In this document: one piece after another, positions 26,050-35,652 of the stretch
Layout: each line of letters begins with the position of its first letter
How positions within the stretch are numbered: position 1 is the stretch's first letter
Source: Lachnospiraceae bacterium
Lineage (GTDB): Bacteria > Bacillota > Clostridia > Lachnospirales > Lachnospiraceae
Length of the DNA: 64,000 nucleotides
Direction of reading: 5' to 3'
Assembly: GCA_015057165.1 (NCBI GenBank)
Contig: SVEY01000011.1
Span: 1-64,000, forward strand
The notes under the pieces: generated by a model
Told to the model about the DNA's origin: nothing
The model's database searches: none
Seen by the model: the letters and a program-made list of their open reading frames with translations, nothing else
Position numbers and translations under genes: made by a program

Positions 26050-27252
26050 ATGACAGATCTAATTATAGTTGGCGGTGGAGTGGCAGGACTTTTTGCTGCA
26101 ATTTCCGCTAAGAAGAATGGTGCAAATGTTATAATTTTAGAAAAAAACGATTCCCTTGGAAAGAAGATACTAATAACTGGTAATGGCAGATGTAACTTTA
26201 CTAATGAAGAGATGGATAGTAGTTACTTTGTGTCATCATCTGATGATAAGGATAGATTTGTAGATAATGTACTTAATTCATTTGACAATAGTAGTCTAGT
26301 GAAAATGTTAGAAGAACTTGGAATGAGTTACTACCTACGAGAAGGGTATTACTATCCTAAGACTGACGAGGCTGTTACATTTAGAGACACTTTAATTAAT
26401 GAAATTGAACGCCTAGGAATAGAAGTTATCTATAATTTTAACTTACGTTCAATTGAGCAGAATGATAATGGATTTGTATTAAGCGATAAGAAGCACATTT
26501 ACCATGCAAAAAAAGTTATATTATCAACAGGCGGCAATGCGGCACCTAGAACAGGTTCCTCTGGTGATTCTTATTATTATCTTAAGAATCTTGGCCATAA
26601 TGTAATCAAACCAATCCCTGCACTTACAACGCTTAAGGCTGATTATCCTGATACTTTGCTTGGAGTAAATGCACTAGCTAAGATAAGTCTTCTTATTAAT
26701 GGAGACATTGTAGGGACAGAAAATGGATTTATTAAATTCTACAAAGGAATGCTTTCTGGAATTCCAATATATCAGCTTAGCCTTAATGCAGTTCCTGCAC
26801 TTGATAGAGGTGACAAGGTTGAGATATCGGTTGACTTTGTATCTGATTCTAATATGGTAAATGCACTCAATAGAGAGGGAATTAGCGTAAAGAAAGCACT
26901 TTGCCAGTCAATAAATTCTAAGATTGTTGATTCATATTATAAAGAAGATGATAATATGTTGACTGAACAATTAGATGATGAAGACAAAGAAGGAATTATT
27001 CAATTGTTTTCTAATGTTAATTATGAGATAATTGGATTTGGAAGTTTTGATGTAGCGCAATCAACTTATGGGGGAGTAGATATATCTGAGATTAACATGG
27101 ATACAATGGAATCTAAGGTGTGCCCGGGACTATTCCTTGTAGGTGAGATAATAGATATAACAGGTAGATGCGGTGGATACAATATACAATGGGCAGCATC
27201 CACTGGTGTTATAGCAGGTAGAAAGGCAGCAGAGAATGGAAGACGAAATTAA
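26050..27252 (+). CDS. BaiN/HI0933-type FAD-dependent oxidoreductase
   Basis: A 400-residue flavoprotein. The FAD dinucleotide motif is IIVGGGVAGLFAAISAKKNG, followed by the family signature LGKKILITGNGRCNFTN, and the C-terminal TGRCGGYNIQWAASTGVIAG. It belongs to the HI0933/YhiN/BaiN group, often annotated as aminoacetone oxidase family. BaiN itself acts in bile-acid 7-dehydroxylation, but most members have unknown substrates. Its end overlaps the first hypB by 17 bases. Confidence 0.88.
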   Translation: MTDLIIVGGGVAGLFAAISAKKNGANVIILEKNDSLGKKILITGNGRCNFTNEEMDSSYFVSSSDDKDRFVDNVLNSFDNSSLVKMLEELGMSYYLREGYYYPKTDEAVTFRDTLINEIERLGIEVIYNFNLRSIEQNDNGFVLSDKKHIYHAKKVILSTGGNAAPRTGSSGDSYYYLKNLGHNVIKPIPALTTLKADYPDTLLGVNALAKISLLINGDIVGTENGFIKFYKGMLSGIPIYQLSLNAVPALDRGDKVEISVDFVSDSNMVNALNREGISVKKALCQSINSKIVDSYYKEDDNMLTEQLDDEDKEGIIQLFSNVNYEIIGFGSFDVAQSTYGGVDISEINMDTMESKVCPGLFLVGEIIDITGRCGGYNIQWAASTGVIAGRKAAENGRRN

Positions 27253-27913
27253 GATTATTGAGTTAAAGCAGAATGTATTCAAAGAAAATGAAGTAAATGC
27301 TGATATCATCCGTAAAGAATGTAAGGATGCAAAACAGCTTATGATAAATGTAATGTCAAGCCCGGGAAGTGGCAAGACAACTACACTTGTTAGAACTATT
27401 AAAGACTTGGAAGGTTTTGCAAGTGTAGGCGTTATGGAGTGTGACATAGATGCTGATGTAGATGCTTATACAATTAGAGAAGCAGGAGCAAGGTCAATAC
27501 AGCTTCATACCGGTGGCATGTGCCATATGGACGCAGGCATGACTAAACAGGGAATGCTAGAGATGGGTACAGATGGACTTGATCTTATATTTATTGAGAA
27601 TGTAGGAAATCTCGTATGTCCCGCAGAATTTGATACAGGAGCATCTGTTAATCTTACCATCCTTTCTGTTCCAGAAGGAGATGATAAGCCTGCGAAATAT
27701 CCATTGGTCTATGAAGTAAGTGACATTGTTCTTGTTAATAAGATAGATGCTATGTCAGTATTTGATTTTGACAAGGATTTATGCGTTAGTAGGATAAAAG
27801 AATTAAATCCTAATGCAAAGATTTTCTTTGTGTCTTCTAAGACAGGGGAAGGATTTGAAGAGTGGATTTCGTATCTTAAGAGCATTTTGGAAGATTATAA
27901 GACACAGGATTAG
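27236..27913 (+). CDS. hypB: HypB-like GTPase (copy 1)
   Basis: A 225-residue SIMIBI GTPase. Walker A is SPGSGKTTT (G44-T49), the metal-binding switch segment reads GGMCHMDA, then IENVGNLVCPAEFDTGA and the base-recognition motif NKID. HypB delivers nickel to [NiFe]-hydrogenase, but no hydrogenase or other hyp gene is in the window. The N-terminal CxxCGC nickel motif of E. coli HypB is absent, as in many Firmicutes. It overlaps the flavoprotein gene and is followed after 31 bases by a second copy. Confidence 0.85.
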   Translation: MEDEIKIIELKQNVFKENEVNADIIRKECKDAKQLMINVMSSPGSGKTTTLVRTIKDLEGFASVGVMECDIDADVDAYTIREAGARSIQLHTGGMCHMDAGMTKQGMLEMGTDGLDLIFIENVGNLVCPAEFDTGASVNLTILSVPEGDDKPAKYPLVYEVSDIVLVNKIDAMSVFDFDKDLCVSRIKELNPNAKIFFVSSKTGEGFEEWISYLKSILEDYKTQD

Positions 27914-27944
27914 AGCCGTAGTAATATACTATTAGGAGTACAGC

Positions 27945-28616
27945 ATGAGTGAAGTAAAAGTTATAGAGATTAATGAAAGTGTGTTCAGTAATAATGAGAA
28001 AGAAGCAGATATGATAAGAGAGAGATTGTCAGATCAAGGGACTTTCTTCGTAAATGTTATGTCCAGCCCTGGAAGTGGTAAGACTACGCTTCTGTCTGCA
28101 GTCATTAATATGTTAAAAGATGAAATGAGAATTGCAGAGATGGATGTAGATATTAAGTCTAGTCTTGATGCCCAGACTGTTGCTGATGCAACAGGCGTTA
28201 GAGTTCTTCAGATTCATAATGGAGGACTTTGCCATATAGACGCTGATATGACAGGCAGAGCTATAGCACAGTTTGGGGTTGATGATACAGATCTTCTTAT
28301 CCTAGAGAATATAGGTAACCTTGTATGTCCGGCTGAATTTGACACAGGCGCACATAAGAATATAATGCTTTTCTCTCTGCCAGAAGGAGACGACAAGCCT
28401 CTAAAATATCCTCTAATGTATTCTATATCTGATGTAGTTATAATAACGAAGGTAGATACTAAGGAGTTCTTTGATTTCGACATGGAACTTGCCAAGTCTC
28501 ATATCAAAGAACTTAATCCCAACGCTAAGATATTTGCTGTAAGCGCCAAGACAGGCGAAGGACTAGAAGACGTGGCTAACTACTTAAGAGAGCAGGTAAG
28601 GGAGATTAAGAAATAG
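27945..28616 (+). CDS. hypB: HypB-like GTPase (copy 2)
   Basis: A 223-residue paralogue of the preceding protein with the same motif order: SPGSGKTTLL, GGLCHIDADM, LENIGNLVCPAEFDTGAHKN. The base-recognition motif is TKVD rather than NKID, which may change guanine affinity. Good AGGAG site. The tandem copies differ along their whole length, so this is an old duplication; a heterodimer or separate targets are possible. A terminator follows. Confidence 0.85.
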   Translation: MSEVKVIEINESVFSNNEKEADMIRERLSDQGTFFVNVMSSPGSGKTTLLSAVINMLKDEMRIAEMDVDIKSSLDAQTVADATGVRVLQIHNGGLCHIDADMTGRAIAQFGVDDTDLLILENIGNLVCPAEFDTGAHKNIMLFSLPEGDDKPLKYPLMYSISDVVIITKVDTKEFFDFDMELAKSHIKELNPNAKIFAVSAKTGEGLEDVANYLREQVREIKK

Positions 28617-28632
28617 ATATATGGTTTATGAT

Positions 28633-28658
28633 AAACGGGGCATTAAGCCCCGTTTTTA
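28633..28658 (+). terminator. terminator after hypB pair
   Basis: AAACGGGGC-attaa-GCCCCGTTT followed by TT. Confidence 0.9.
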
Positions 28659-28734
28659 ACTACATAAAATTACCTTCCTTAAAGTTCTTTATAATTTGTT
28701 AACAAAGTTTATAAATATTTAATAATTTGTTCGA

Positions 28735-28813
28735 TTGTATTCAACAAACAATCTGTTATAATTCTTATATCGAATCAATCTGATTCGTTCATAGGTATAA
28801 GTTCTTACCTATG
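28735..28813 (+). promoter_or_regulatory. promoter and two-hairpin leader of Rpn gene
   Basis: -35 TTGTAT (28735-28740), 16-base spacer, -10 TATAAT (28757-28762). The leader then has two inverted repeats in a row: CGAATCA-atc-TGATTCG (28771-28787) and CATAGGTA-n8-TACCTATG (28790-28813). A comparable pair of hairpins stands ahead of the truncated Rpn gene at 62.27 kb. Confidence 0.6.
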
Positions 28814-28862
28814 CTATCCCCACATTGTAGTGAAAATAATTTTTTATCAGGAGGATTTGCTT

Positions 28863-29801
28863 ATGGCAAAAAATGGAAAACTTAATAATGGTGATTGGCG
28901 GAAGGCCACAGGAAAAATCGACTACTGCATGACCAACGACTACATGTTTCGTATGGTTTTGCAGTCAAACAACACTGTGCTCAAAGGATTAATTAGTTCT
29001 ATGATGCATGTAGCTCTTAATGACATTGAAAACGTTGAAATAGTTAATCCAATAGAATTAGGAAAACATATAGACGACAAAGATTTTATTCTAGATGTAA
29101 AAGTTATGCTAAATGATAATACTATAATCAACCTTGAAATGCAGGTAACTAACTACAACAACTGGACTAATAGGTCTTTAAGCTACTTATGTAGAGCATT
29201 CGACAACGTGCAAAAAGGTGAAGATTACAATTCTGCAATACCGGTAACACATATTGGATTTTTAGATTATGATTTGTTCCCTAAGGAGCTGGAATTCTAT
29301 AGCAAATATATGCTTCGTAACGTAAAATCTGGGAAAATATATAATGACAAATTCTGTCTGTGCGTGTTATCATTAAATCAGATAAAACTTGCAACTAAAG
29401 AAGACAAGAAATGGCATATTGATGAATGGGCAAGGCTATTTAAAGCCACTACATGGGAGGAATTAAAAATGATTGCAGAAAAAGATCAAGTATATTCTGA
29501 AGCAGCTAATTCCATATATCTCCAGAACTCTGATGAAACCGTTAGAGCTATGTGTGAAGCTAGACAAGAAGCTATCTTCCATGAGCAGTATGTTCAAAAG
29601 CAACTTAAGGAACTAAAAGAAGCTAGAGATGAAGCCATCTTCCATGAGCAATATGTGCAGAAACAACTTAAGGAGCTAAAAGAAGATCGAGAAGAAGCCA
29701 TCCTTAATGAGCAGCATATGCAAAAACAACTTAATGAAAAAGATGCGCTGATAGCGAAACTGCAAGCAGAAATAGATAGTCTTAAGAAAAAAGAAGAGTA
29801 G
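28863..29801 (+). CDS. Rpn family recombination-promoting nuclease (PD-(D/E)XK)
   Basis: A 312-residue protein starting at ATG 28863 (AGGAGG upstream). DYMFRMVLQSN is the family opening, and the nuclease core is visible as DFILDVKVML followed by NLEMQV (D...ExQ in place of ExK), which is usual for Rpn/'PD-(D/E)XK nuclease family transposase' proteins. These promote recA-independent recombination in E. coli. From about residue 236 three 21-residue repeats (AIFHEQYVQKQLKELKE) form a charged coiled coil. Single-gene unit ending in a bidirectional terminator. Confidence 0.85.
   Translation: MAKNGKLNNGDWRKATGKIDYCMTNDYMFRMVLQSNNTVLKGLISSMMHVALNDIENVEIVNPIELGKHIDDKDFILDVKVMLNDNTIINLEMQVTNYNNWTNRSLSYLCRAFDNVQKGEDYNSAIPVTHIGFLDYDLFPKELEFYSKYMLRNVKSGKIYNDKFCLCVLSLNQIKLATKEDKKWHIDEWARLFKATTWEELKMIAEKDQVYSEAANSIYLQNSDETVRAMCEARQEAIFHEQYVQKQLKELKEARDEAIFHEQYVQKQLKELKEDREEAILNEQHMQKQLNEKDALIAKLQAEIDSLKKKEE
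29571..29759 (+). repeat. three 63-bp tandem repeats in Rpn gene
   Basis: Units begin at about 29571, 29634 and 29697 and encode AIFHEQYVQKQLKELKE-type 21-residue blocks. The first two are nearly identical, the third more diverged. In-frame copy number change would only alter coiled-coil length. Confidence 0.75.
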
Positions 29802-29821
29802 ATAATGTGTGGTAAACATTT

Positions 29822-29850
29822 ATACGGCTCCGTTGATACGGAGCCGTATT
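29822..29850. terminator. bidirectional terminator
   Basis: ATACGGCTCCGT-tgat-ACGGAGCCGTAT perfect 12-bp stem, followed by T-rich sequence in both directions, between the Rpn gene and the convergent XRE gene. Confidence 0.88.
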
Positions 29851-29877
29851 TATTATTATATACCTAAAATCGATACA

Positions 29878-30225
29878 TTATACATTTTTAATCAAATCCC
29901 TTACTAATAATTCAAGGTGGAGAATGGTCTCAGTTGGGAGTTTTTGGATTTTTTGTAACAATTGAGTGTCTGCATTATTATCTTTGTCACAAAAACTAAG
30001 AAATTCGCTTGGTGAGACTTCTAGATATTCGCATATGTTAATAAATATGGGGAGAGAAGGCATCATATGCTTATTTTCTATTCGATTTATGTATCCAGCA
30101 CTTTGACCTATGGATAGACTCATCTCGCGGGCAGAGACCTTCTTACTGGTTCTTAATTCTATTAATCTATTCACAAAATCATTCGCAAATTGTATTTCAT
30201 TTTCTTTAATTGATTTCTTACTCAT
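29878..30225 (-). CDS. XRE family transcriptional regulator
   Basis: A 115-residue protein with a Cro/C1-type helix-turn-helix in the middle (MSLSIGQSAGYINRIENKHM, then PSLPIFINICEYLEV). It is divergent from the giant surface-protein gene, and the shared region contains two palindromes, so it probably represses itself and that gene. A wider role over the type VII island is possible but not shown. Confidence 0.8.
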   Translation of the reverse strand: MSKKSIKENEIQFANDFVNRLIELRTSKKVSAREMSLSIGQSAGYINRIENKHMMPSLPIFINICEYLEVSPSEFLSFCDKDNNADTQLLQKIQKLPTETILHLELLVRDLIKNV

Positions 30226-30228
30226 AAC

Positions 30229-30312
30229 ATGTATTATACATTAGAAAAATGCATATTATATGCATTATAAATGCACAAATACCTTGACATATGCATCATC
30301 AGTACATATAAT
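30229..30312 (+). promoter_or_regulatory. divergent promoter with palindromic operators
   Basis: Forward promoter: -35 TTGACA (30284-30289), 17-base spacer, -10 TATAAT (30307-30312), a near-consensus sigma-A site. Palindromes: ATGTAT-t-ATACAT (30229-30241) at the XRE start and the 19-bp AATGCATAT-t-ATATGCATT (30248-30266). More TGCAT half-sites follow at about 30271 and in the spacer. This looks like an operator array for the XRE protein. Confidence 0.7.
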
Positions 30313-30359
30313 ACACAAAGTGGATATTTTTAATGCATATGGTTAATTTGAGGAGAAGA

Positions 30360-33300
30360 ATGGTTATGAGTAAGATGAAGAGTAGTTTGAGGAGAGTAGG
30401 AGCTTTAGTTCTATCATTAATAATGATTGCAAGTATAATTCCATTAATTGGAATTAGTGCCAAGGCTGATGATACATACGAAATTATTGTTACAAATAAT
30501 GATCAGCAATTATTAAATGTTTCATTCGAAACATTAGAAGGTAGCGGCGTGCTAAAAGATTCTAATACGTATCAAATCTCTAATGGTGGTAAAGTAAAGG
30601 TTACTGTTAGCCCTAAAGATACTAATAAGGCTATCTATGAGGCAAATGGTTTTACATATGAAAATGAAAATCAATATTCTATTGTCTATGAAGATATTAA
30701 CGAGAATAAGAATATTGATGCCACAAGTATTCTTACTGATGAAAAAACTAGCTTGAAAACTCTTACTGTATCTGCAGGAGATAATGGTAATACGGTTATT
30801 AATGGTATTACAGTTAATCCTGGAAATACTGCTACTTTATATACAACATCTAATTCAACTCCAAGTGTACAATTTACACCGGAAAATGATTGTTATGTAT
30901 CTTCATTTCTAGTTGGAATTGGTGATGCAGAAGCAACACAGCAGAATAGAAGTGGATATACTATAGATGGAGCAACTGGACAAGTTACTGGAACGCTTCC
31001 AACTATTACAGATAATGCAAGTATATCTGTAGTATATTCTTCTATTGATAATCATGAACAGGATGGTGTGACTGGTCTAACTATTTCTAATTCATATCTA
31101 GATGGTAATACATTATATATTAAGGAAGATAATACTAATGTAACTAAGTCAGGAAGCACATTGGCTTCTGGTAAGTATACATATAATGATGGTCTTGCTA
31201 TAAGTGGTGGTGATACCATTAGTTCATTTTATGTTAACAATGATGTTAATACATTTGTTACAGGAACAGAGTATTATCAAGAGAATAATGATATTAATGT
31301 TGTAAAGGATGATGTGGCGCCGACGCTTACGTGTGACGCATCAAAGGTAGGCTCGAACTATGTATTATATGTAAAAAATAAATGCAAAGCATCTGGAAAG
31401 GTAGAAGATGATGGTTCAGGAATAAGAAAGCTTGAATATGCTGACAATCCTGAAATGAATAATTCTACGGATGTTGCGATTGATAATGATGGGAATTATA
31501 ATTTTGAATTTGAGTATTTGGATTCATGGATTAGTCCCCAAAAGACATTCTATATCAGAGCAACAGATAACGTTGGTAATACAAAGACAGAATCAGTAGT
31601 CTTTGAAAAAGACAGTCAAAAGCCAGTTGTATCTGCACTTTCAGTTGCGAACAAAACAACTGGATGGGGTAAGTTCATAGGCTCTAGCACATTAAAGGTT
31701 GATTATACTGTTACAGATAATAAGGGACTTAGTAAGGTTACTTTATATGATCCTAATGGTGAAGAAATAGATCATAATGATATCGCGACTAAAGGTACAG
31801 AATTATCTGAGGGTAGCTTTACTTTTAATGCAGATAAAGCGTTCAACGGTGTAGTTAAAGCAGGTGGTGTATGTGATGTATCTAAGTTCTATATAGTTGT
31901 AACTGATGAAGCAGGCAACCCTTCAGAACAACAAAGTCTTGTGGTTACAAGCATTCAGGCAGGTGATAAAGAGGTAATCCTTGATAACGAAGCGCCAAAG
32001 GCAGAATTAAAAGCTGCTTCTCCTAGTTATAACAATGGTGTAGATAATAACATTTATGTTAAGCAAGACATGAATGGAATATTTGATGTCACGATAGAAG
32101 ATAAGCATAGTGGTATTAAGACAATAAATGTTGACGTTGTTGACCCGGAAAATCATAATGATATAAAAGCCACATTGACACAAGATTATTCAGGAACGCC
32201 TTTTGATAAGAACAGGGATACTACTAAGTCTGAAAAAGAAATATATACATTTGCAACTTCAGATATAGATACAGCCGCTTATGGTGGAGTTCAGCAGCCT
32301 AAGTACGCACTTCATATCACAATGACTGACCAGATGGGTAATACACGTGGAGATTATTACATCAATATGGAACGTGATTATGTTGCGCCTACTATCACAA
32401 GCGTCAAAGCATCAAATGTCAATCCTGAGAATATAAATGAACATACACAGGCGACAATATATAATGGTGCTGGAATTAGTGTTAATTACGTAGCTTTTGA
32501 TAATACATCTATGAGTATTGAGATTAATGCAACTGATGATAAGTCAGGTGTAAAGTCTGTAACCATTATGAATGAAAGCGGTAGCGTAATGACTGATGTT
32601 AATGGTCGCAGATTAGAAAAAATAGCACCAACTAGTGCGGGGCTATTCAAGGCTACTATTCCAAGTTATAAAGGAAGGCTTCAAGTAAAAGTATATGATA
32701 ATGTAGAAAACGAAAAAACAATATCAACAGAAAAGATTATAACAGAATCAGTAGCTATTCATAACAATGAGAATCATATTAGCATTTCACTTCCGCAGAC
32801 GGATAACAGAGATATTAGTGGTAACAATCTATATAACTCAGATGTTCCGGTAAGTGTAACTGTTACAGATACATATTCAGGCATATCAAGAGTATCATAT
32901 GAGGTTACATCACCATATGATATTGGAGCAAATAAAAACGCTTATAATGCGAGTGGCTGGTCTGAGACAAGGGACAATAACATTGTAACATCTAAGAGTG
33001 GTGTTATTAATGTATCTAATAACTCTAATGATATAAATGTTAAAGTTACAGTTGTAGACAATGCAGGAAATGTAACATCCCAAGATGTTAAATTCAGTAT
33101 AGATAAGAATGCTCCGGTATTTTCTGTTGCGTATGATAATTATACAGATAATGGATTTTATAATAGTGCAAGAACTGCAATATTAACTGTCAAAGAACGT
33201 AACTTTGATGCTAATAATATTGTGACAGCAATAACTAACACGGACGGAGTAGTTCCAACTATATCTGGATGGTCGGGAGAGTTTAATTTCCTAAATCCAG

Positions 33301-34799
33301 ATGATTCCACATATACTGCATTTATAACATATAGTGCAGATGGGGATTATAATACGACAGTATTTGGCTCAGATAAGGCTGGCAATGGTGGAAATGTTAT
33401 AGCAAATGAAGCATTTACAGTCGATACTGTTAATCCACAGGTAAGTGTATCGTTTGATAACAATAATTCTTTGAATGATAAATACTATGCAGCGGATAGA
33501 ACAGCTACTATAACTATCGTTGAACATAACTTTGATGCAGGAAGAGTATCTGTCAATGGAAGAGCGTCTTATGATGGCGCCGCAGCCGCATTCCCTGGTG
33601 TAAGCGGTTGGTCTGATGAAGGAGATGTACACAGAGCTGTTGTTGCATTTTCTGCTGAGGGTGACTACGAGTTTGATGTTGACGTGATGGATTTGGCAGG
33701 AAACAATTCCGGAACATACAGAGAACCATCATTTACTATAGATAAGACTAATCCAACAATTACTATTACCGGTGTACAGGATAAGTCGTCTAATTCGAAA
33801 GATGTAGCACCTATAGTTACAATAAATGATGTTAACTATGATAATAATGGCGTCAATGTTGAATTAGTTGGTTCAAAGAATGGTAGATCATCACTTGGTG
33901 GTGGATTCAGTGATATTAATAACGGACAGGCATATACATATGGTAACTTCCCTAACGAGAAGGAGATAGATGATATTTATACGTTAAGGGCGCGTGCTAC
34001 AGATAAAGCAGGTAACCAATTTGAATCATTTATTACATTCTCTGTTAATAGATTTGGTTCCATATATCAATTTGATGAGACACTAAACCAGATTAATGGT
34101 AAATACGTTAACGAAGCTGTAGATGTTGTTTTCTCTGAAACAAATGTTGATAATTTGGTTCAAGGAAAGAATAAGCTCAACTTAAGTGTTAATGGTCAAC
34201 CTAAGACATTGAATGCCGGAGCGGATTATACAGTATCAGAATCGGGTGGAGACGGCTCTTGGAAAGTATATACATACACACTTCCTAAAGAACTATTTAA
34301 GACTGATGGTGTATACATTGTATCTTCATATTCAGAAGACAACGCTGGTAATATCAATGAGAATACAGCTAATGACAAGAATGCAATCATTCAATTTGCT
34401 GTTGATAAGACTGCACCACAAGTTGTATTTGAGAATCTTGAAGATGATGAAAGCTACAATGATCAAGAGTATGAAGCAAGAGTTTCTGCAATTGATAATA
34501 TTCTTCTTTCAGATGTTGAGATAACAGTTGATGGTGATAAAGTTGAAGCGACACAGGATGGCGATGAATATGTATTCACAATTCCTGAGAAATCATCAAA
34601 GCAAGAGATTAAAGCAGTAGCTCGTGATGCGGCCGGAAACGTAACACAAGAGTCTGCAAAAGATGTAGTGGTAACAACTAATGCTTTTGTACGTCTGCTT
34701 AATAACACATGGGCAATGGTTGGAATAATTGCAGGACTGGTAGTTGTCGGGGGAGTCACAACATTACTTGTGTTAAGAAAGAAGAAAATCATTAAGTAA
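30360..34799 (+). CDS. giant Ig-like repeat surface protein with C-terminal membrane anchor
   Basis: About 1479 residues. The start is ATG 30360 or 30366; AGGAG at 30351-30355 fits either. A signal peptide follows (VLSLIMIASIIPLIG, cut near AKA). The body consists of many beta-sandwich domains with the recurrent features DNVGNT/DxAGN and RTATITIVEHNFDAGRV-type segments, as in Big/Ig-like adhesins of gut Firmicutes. The C-terminus is a membrane helix (MVGIIAGLVVVGGVTTLLVL) and RKKKIIK without an LPXTG motif, so it is membrane-anchored. It precedes the type VII core operon by 80 bases and a terminator. Confidence 0.75.
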   Translation: MVMSKMKSSLRRVGALVLSLIMIASIIPLIGISAKADDTYEIIVTNNDQQLLNVSFETLEGSGVLKDSNTYQISNGGKVKVTVSPKDTNKAIYEANGFTYENENQYSIVYEDINENKNIDATSILTDEKTSLKTLTVSAGDNGNTVINGITVNPGNTATLYTTSNSTPSVQFTPENDCYVSSFLVGIGDAEATQQNRSGYTIDGATGQVTGTLPTITDNASISVVYSSIDNHEQDGVTGLTISNSYLDGNTLYIKEDNTNVTKSGSTLASGKYTYNDGLAISGGDTISSFYVNNDVNTFVTGTEYYQENNDINVVKDDVAPTLTCDASKVGSNYVLYVKNKCKASGKVEDDGSGIRKLEYADNPEMNNSTDVAIDNDGNYNFEFEYLDSWISPQKTFYIRATDNVGNTKTESVVFEKDSQKPVVSALSVANKTTGWGKFIGSSTLKVDYTVTDNKGLSKVTLYDPNGEEIDHNDIATKGTELSEGSFTFNADKAFNGVVKAGGVCDVSKFYIVVTDEAGNPSEQQSLVVTSIQAGDKEVILDNEAPKAELKAASPSYNNGVDNNIYVKQDMNGIFDVTIEDKHSGIKTINVDVVDPENHNDIKATLTQDYSGTPFDKNRDTTKSEKEIYTFATSDIDTAAYGGVQQPKYALHITMTDQMGNTRGDYYINMERDYVAPTITSVKASNVNPENINEHTQATIYNGAGISVNYVAFDNTSMSIEINATDDKSGVKSVTIMNESGSVMTDVNGRRLEKIAPTSAGLFKATIPSYKGRLQVKVYDNVENEKTISTEKIITESVAIHNNENHISISLPQTDNRDISGNNLYNSDVPVSVTVTDTYSGISRVSYEVTSPYDIGANKNAYNASGWSETRDNNIVTSKSGVINVSNNSNDINVKVTVVDNAGNVTSQDVKFSIDKNAPVFSVAYDNYTDNGFYNSARTAILTVKERNFDANNIVTAITNTDGVVPTISGWSGEFNFLNPDDSTYTAFITYSADGDYNTTVFGSDKAGNGGNVIANEAFTVDTVNPQVSVSFDNNNSLNDKYYAADRTATITIVEHNFDAGRVSVNGRASYDGAAAAFPGVSGWSDEGDVHRAVVAFSAEGDYEFDVDVMDLAGNNSGTYREPSFTIDKTNPTITITGVQDKSSNSKDVAPIVTINDVNYDNNGVNVELVGSKNGRSSLGGGFSDINNGQAYTYGNFPNEKEIDDIYTLRARATDKAGNQFESFITFSVNRFGSIYQFDETLNQINGKYVNEAVDVVFSETNVDNLVQGKNKLNLSVNGQPKTLNAGADYTVSESGGDGSWKVYTYTLPKELFKTDGVYIVSSYSEDNAGNINENTANDKNAIIQFAVDKTAPQVVFENLEDDESYNDQEYEARVSAIDNILLSDVEITVDGDKVEATQDGDEYVFTIPEKSSKQEIKAVARDAAGNVTQESAKDVVVTTNAFVRLLNNTWAMVGIIAGLVVVGGVTTLLVLRKKKIIK

Positions 34800-34809
34800 T
34801 TAAAAGTGT

Positions 34810-34842
34810 AACCCCACTCAGATTGAGTGGGGTTATTTTGTG
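34810..34842 (+). terminator. terminator before T7SS core operon
   Basis: AACCCCACTC-agatt-GAGTGGGGTT followed by ATTTTG. No clear sigma-A promoter was seen in the 38 bases between it and the next ATG, so some read-through into the secretion operon is likely. Confidence 0.85.
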
Positions 34843-34879
34843 TGTTGTAAAGATGTGTTAGGGAAGTTGGTATAGAAAG

Positions 34880-35650
34880 ATGAGAATATGTGCATATAAC
34901 AATGATATTGGAATAAAGAAGAAAGTTAACCAGGATGCTATTCTAATAAAGGAAGCTTCAACAAATAATGGAGACATAACGCTTCTTGTTGTGTGCGATG
35001 GAATGGGAGGTTTATCTTCGGGGGAAGTTGCAAGCGGTGAAGTCATTAGAGGATTTGACGAATGGTTTGACGAGAAACTCGCATATGTGCTTTCAGAAGA
35101 AAATGTAATTGCTGCCATAAAAAGGGAATGGGACTTTCTAATTAAAGAAATTAGTAGAAAGCTATTTCAATATGGAGAAGAAAGACACTTGCAGCTTGGT
35201 ACTACATGTAGCGCATTTATAATACTTAGTGATAACAGATACGTAATAGCACATATAGGAGATAGTAGAGTATATCAATTTAGAGAGCATAATATGAGTA
35301 TTCTTACTACTGATCATACATTTATTGCAAAAGAAATGCGTGAAGGAAGATTGACAGAAGAAGAGGCTAAAGTAGATCCAAGAAGAAATATGCTTTTACA
35401 GGCTATTGGTGCATGTGAGTATATAGAAATTGAAATGCTTGATGGATTAGTCTGCAATAAAGATTTATATATGTTATGTAGTGATGGCCTAAGACATAAG
35501 ATATCTGAAGTAGAATTGATTGAAAGATTTAGCGATATTGAAAGCAAAGAAGAATTGGATAATGTAACAGATTCTTTAGTTGAATTAGTGAAAGAACGTG
35601 GTGAGGTAGATAATATTAGCGTAATTGCTGTTAAGATATTAGAGGATTAG
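34880..35650 (+). CDS. PP2C-type Ser/Thr protein phosphatase
   Basis: A 256-residue PPM phosphatase. Metal-ligand motifs are visible in order: KVNQDAIL, VCDGMGGLSSGEVAS, AHIGDSRVYQ, LTTDHT, CSDGL and a final DNISVI. It removes phosphate from Ser/Thr proteins, here presumably targets of the next gene's kinase. The stop is only two bases from the kinase ATG. First gene of the type VII core operon. The ribosome binding site (GGGAAG, 13 bases away) is weak. Confidence 0.92.
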   Translation: MRICAYNNDIGIKKKVNQDAILIKEASTNNGDITLLVVCDGMGGLSSGEVASGEVIRGFDEWFDEKLAYVLSEENVIAAIKREWDFLIKEISRKLFQYGEERHLQLGTTCSAFIILSDNRYVIAHIGDSRVYQFREHNMSILTTDHTFIAKEMREGRLTEEEAKVDPRRNMLLQAIGACEYIEIEMLDGLVCNKDLYMLCSDGLRHKISEVELIERFSDIESKEELDNVTDSLVELVKERGEVDNISVIAVKILED

Positions 35651-35652
35651 AG

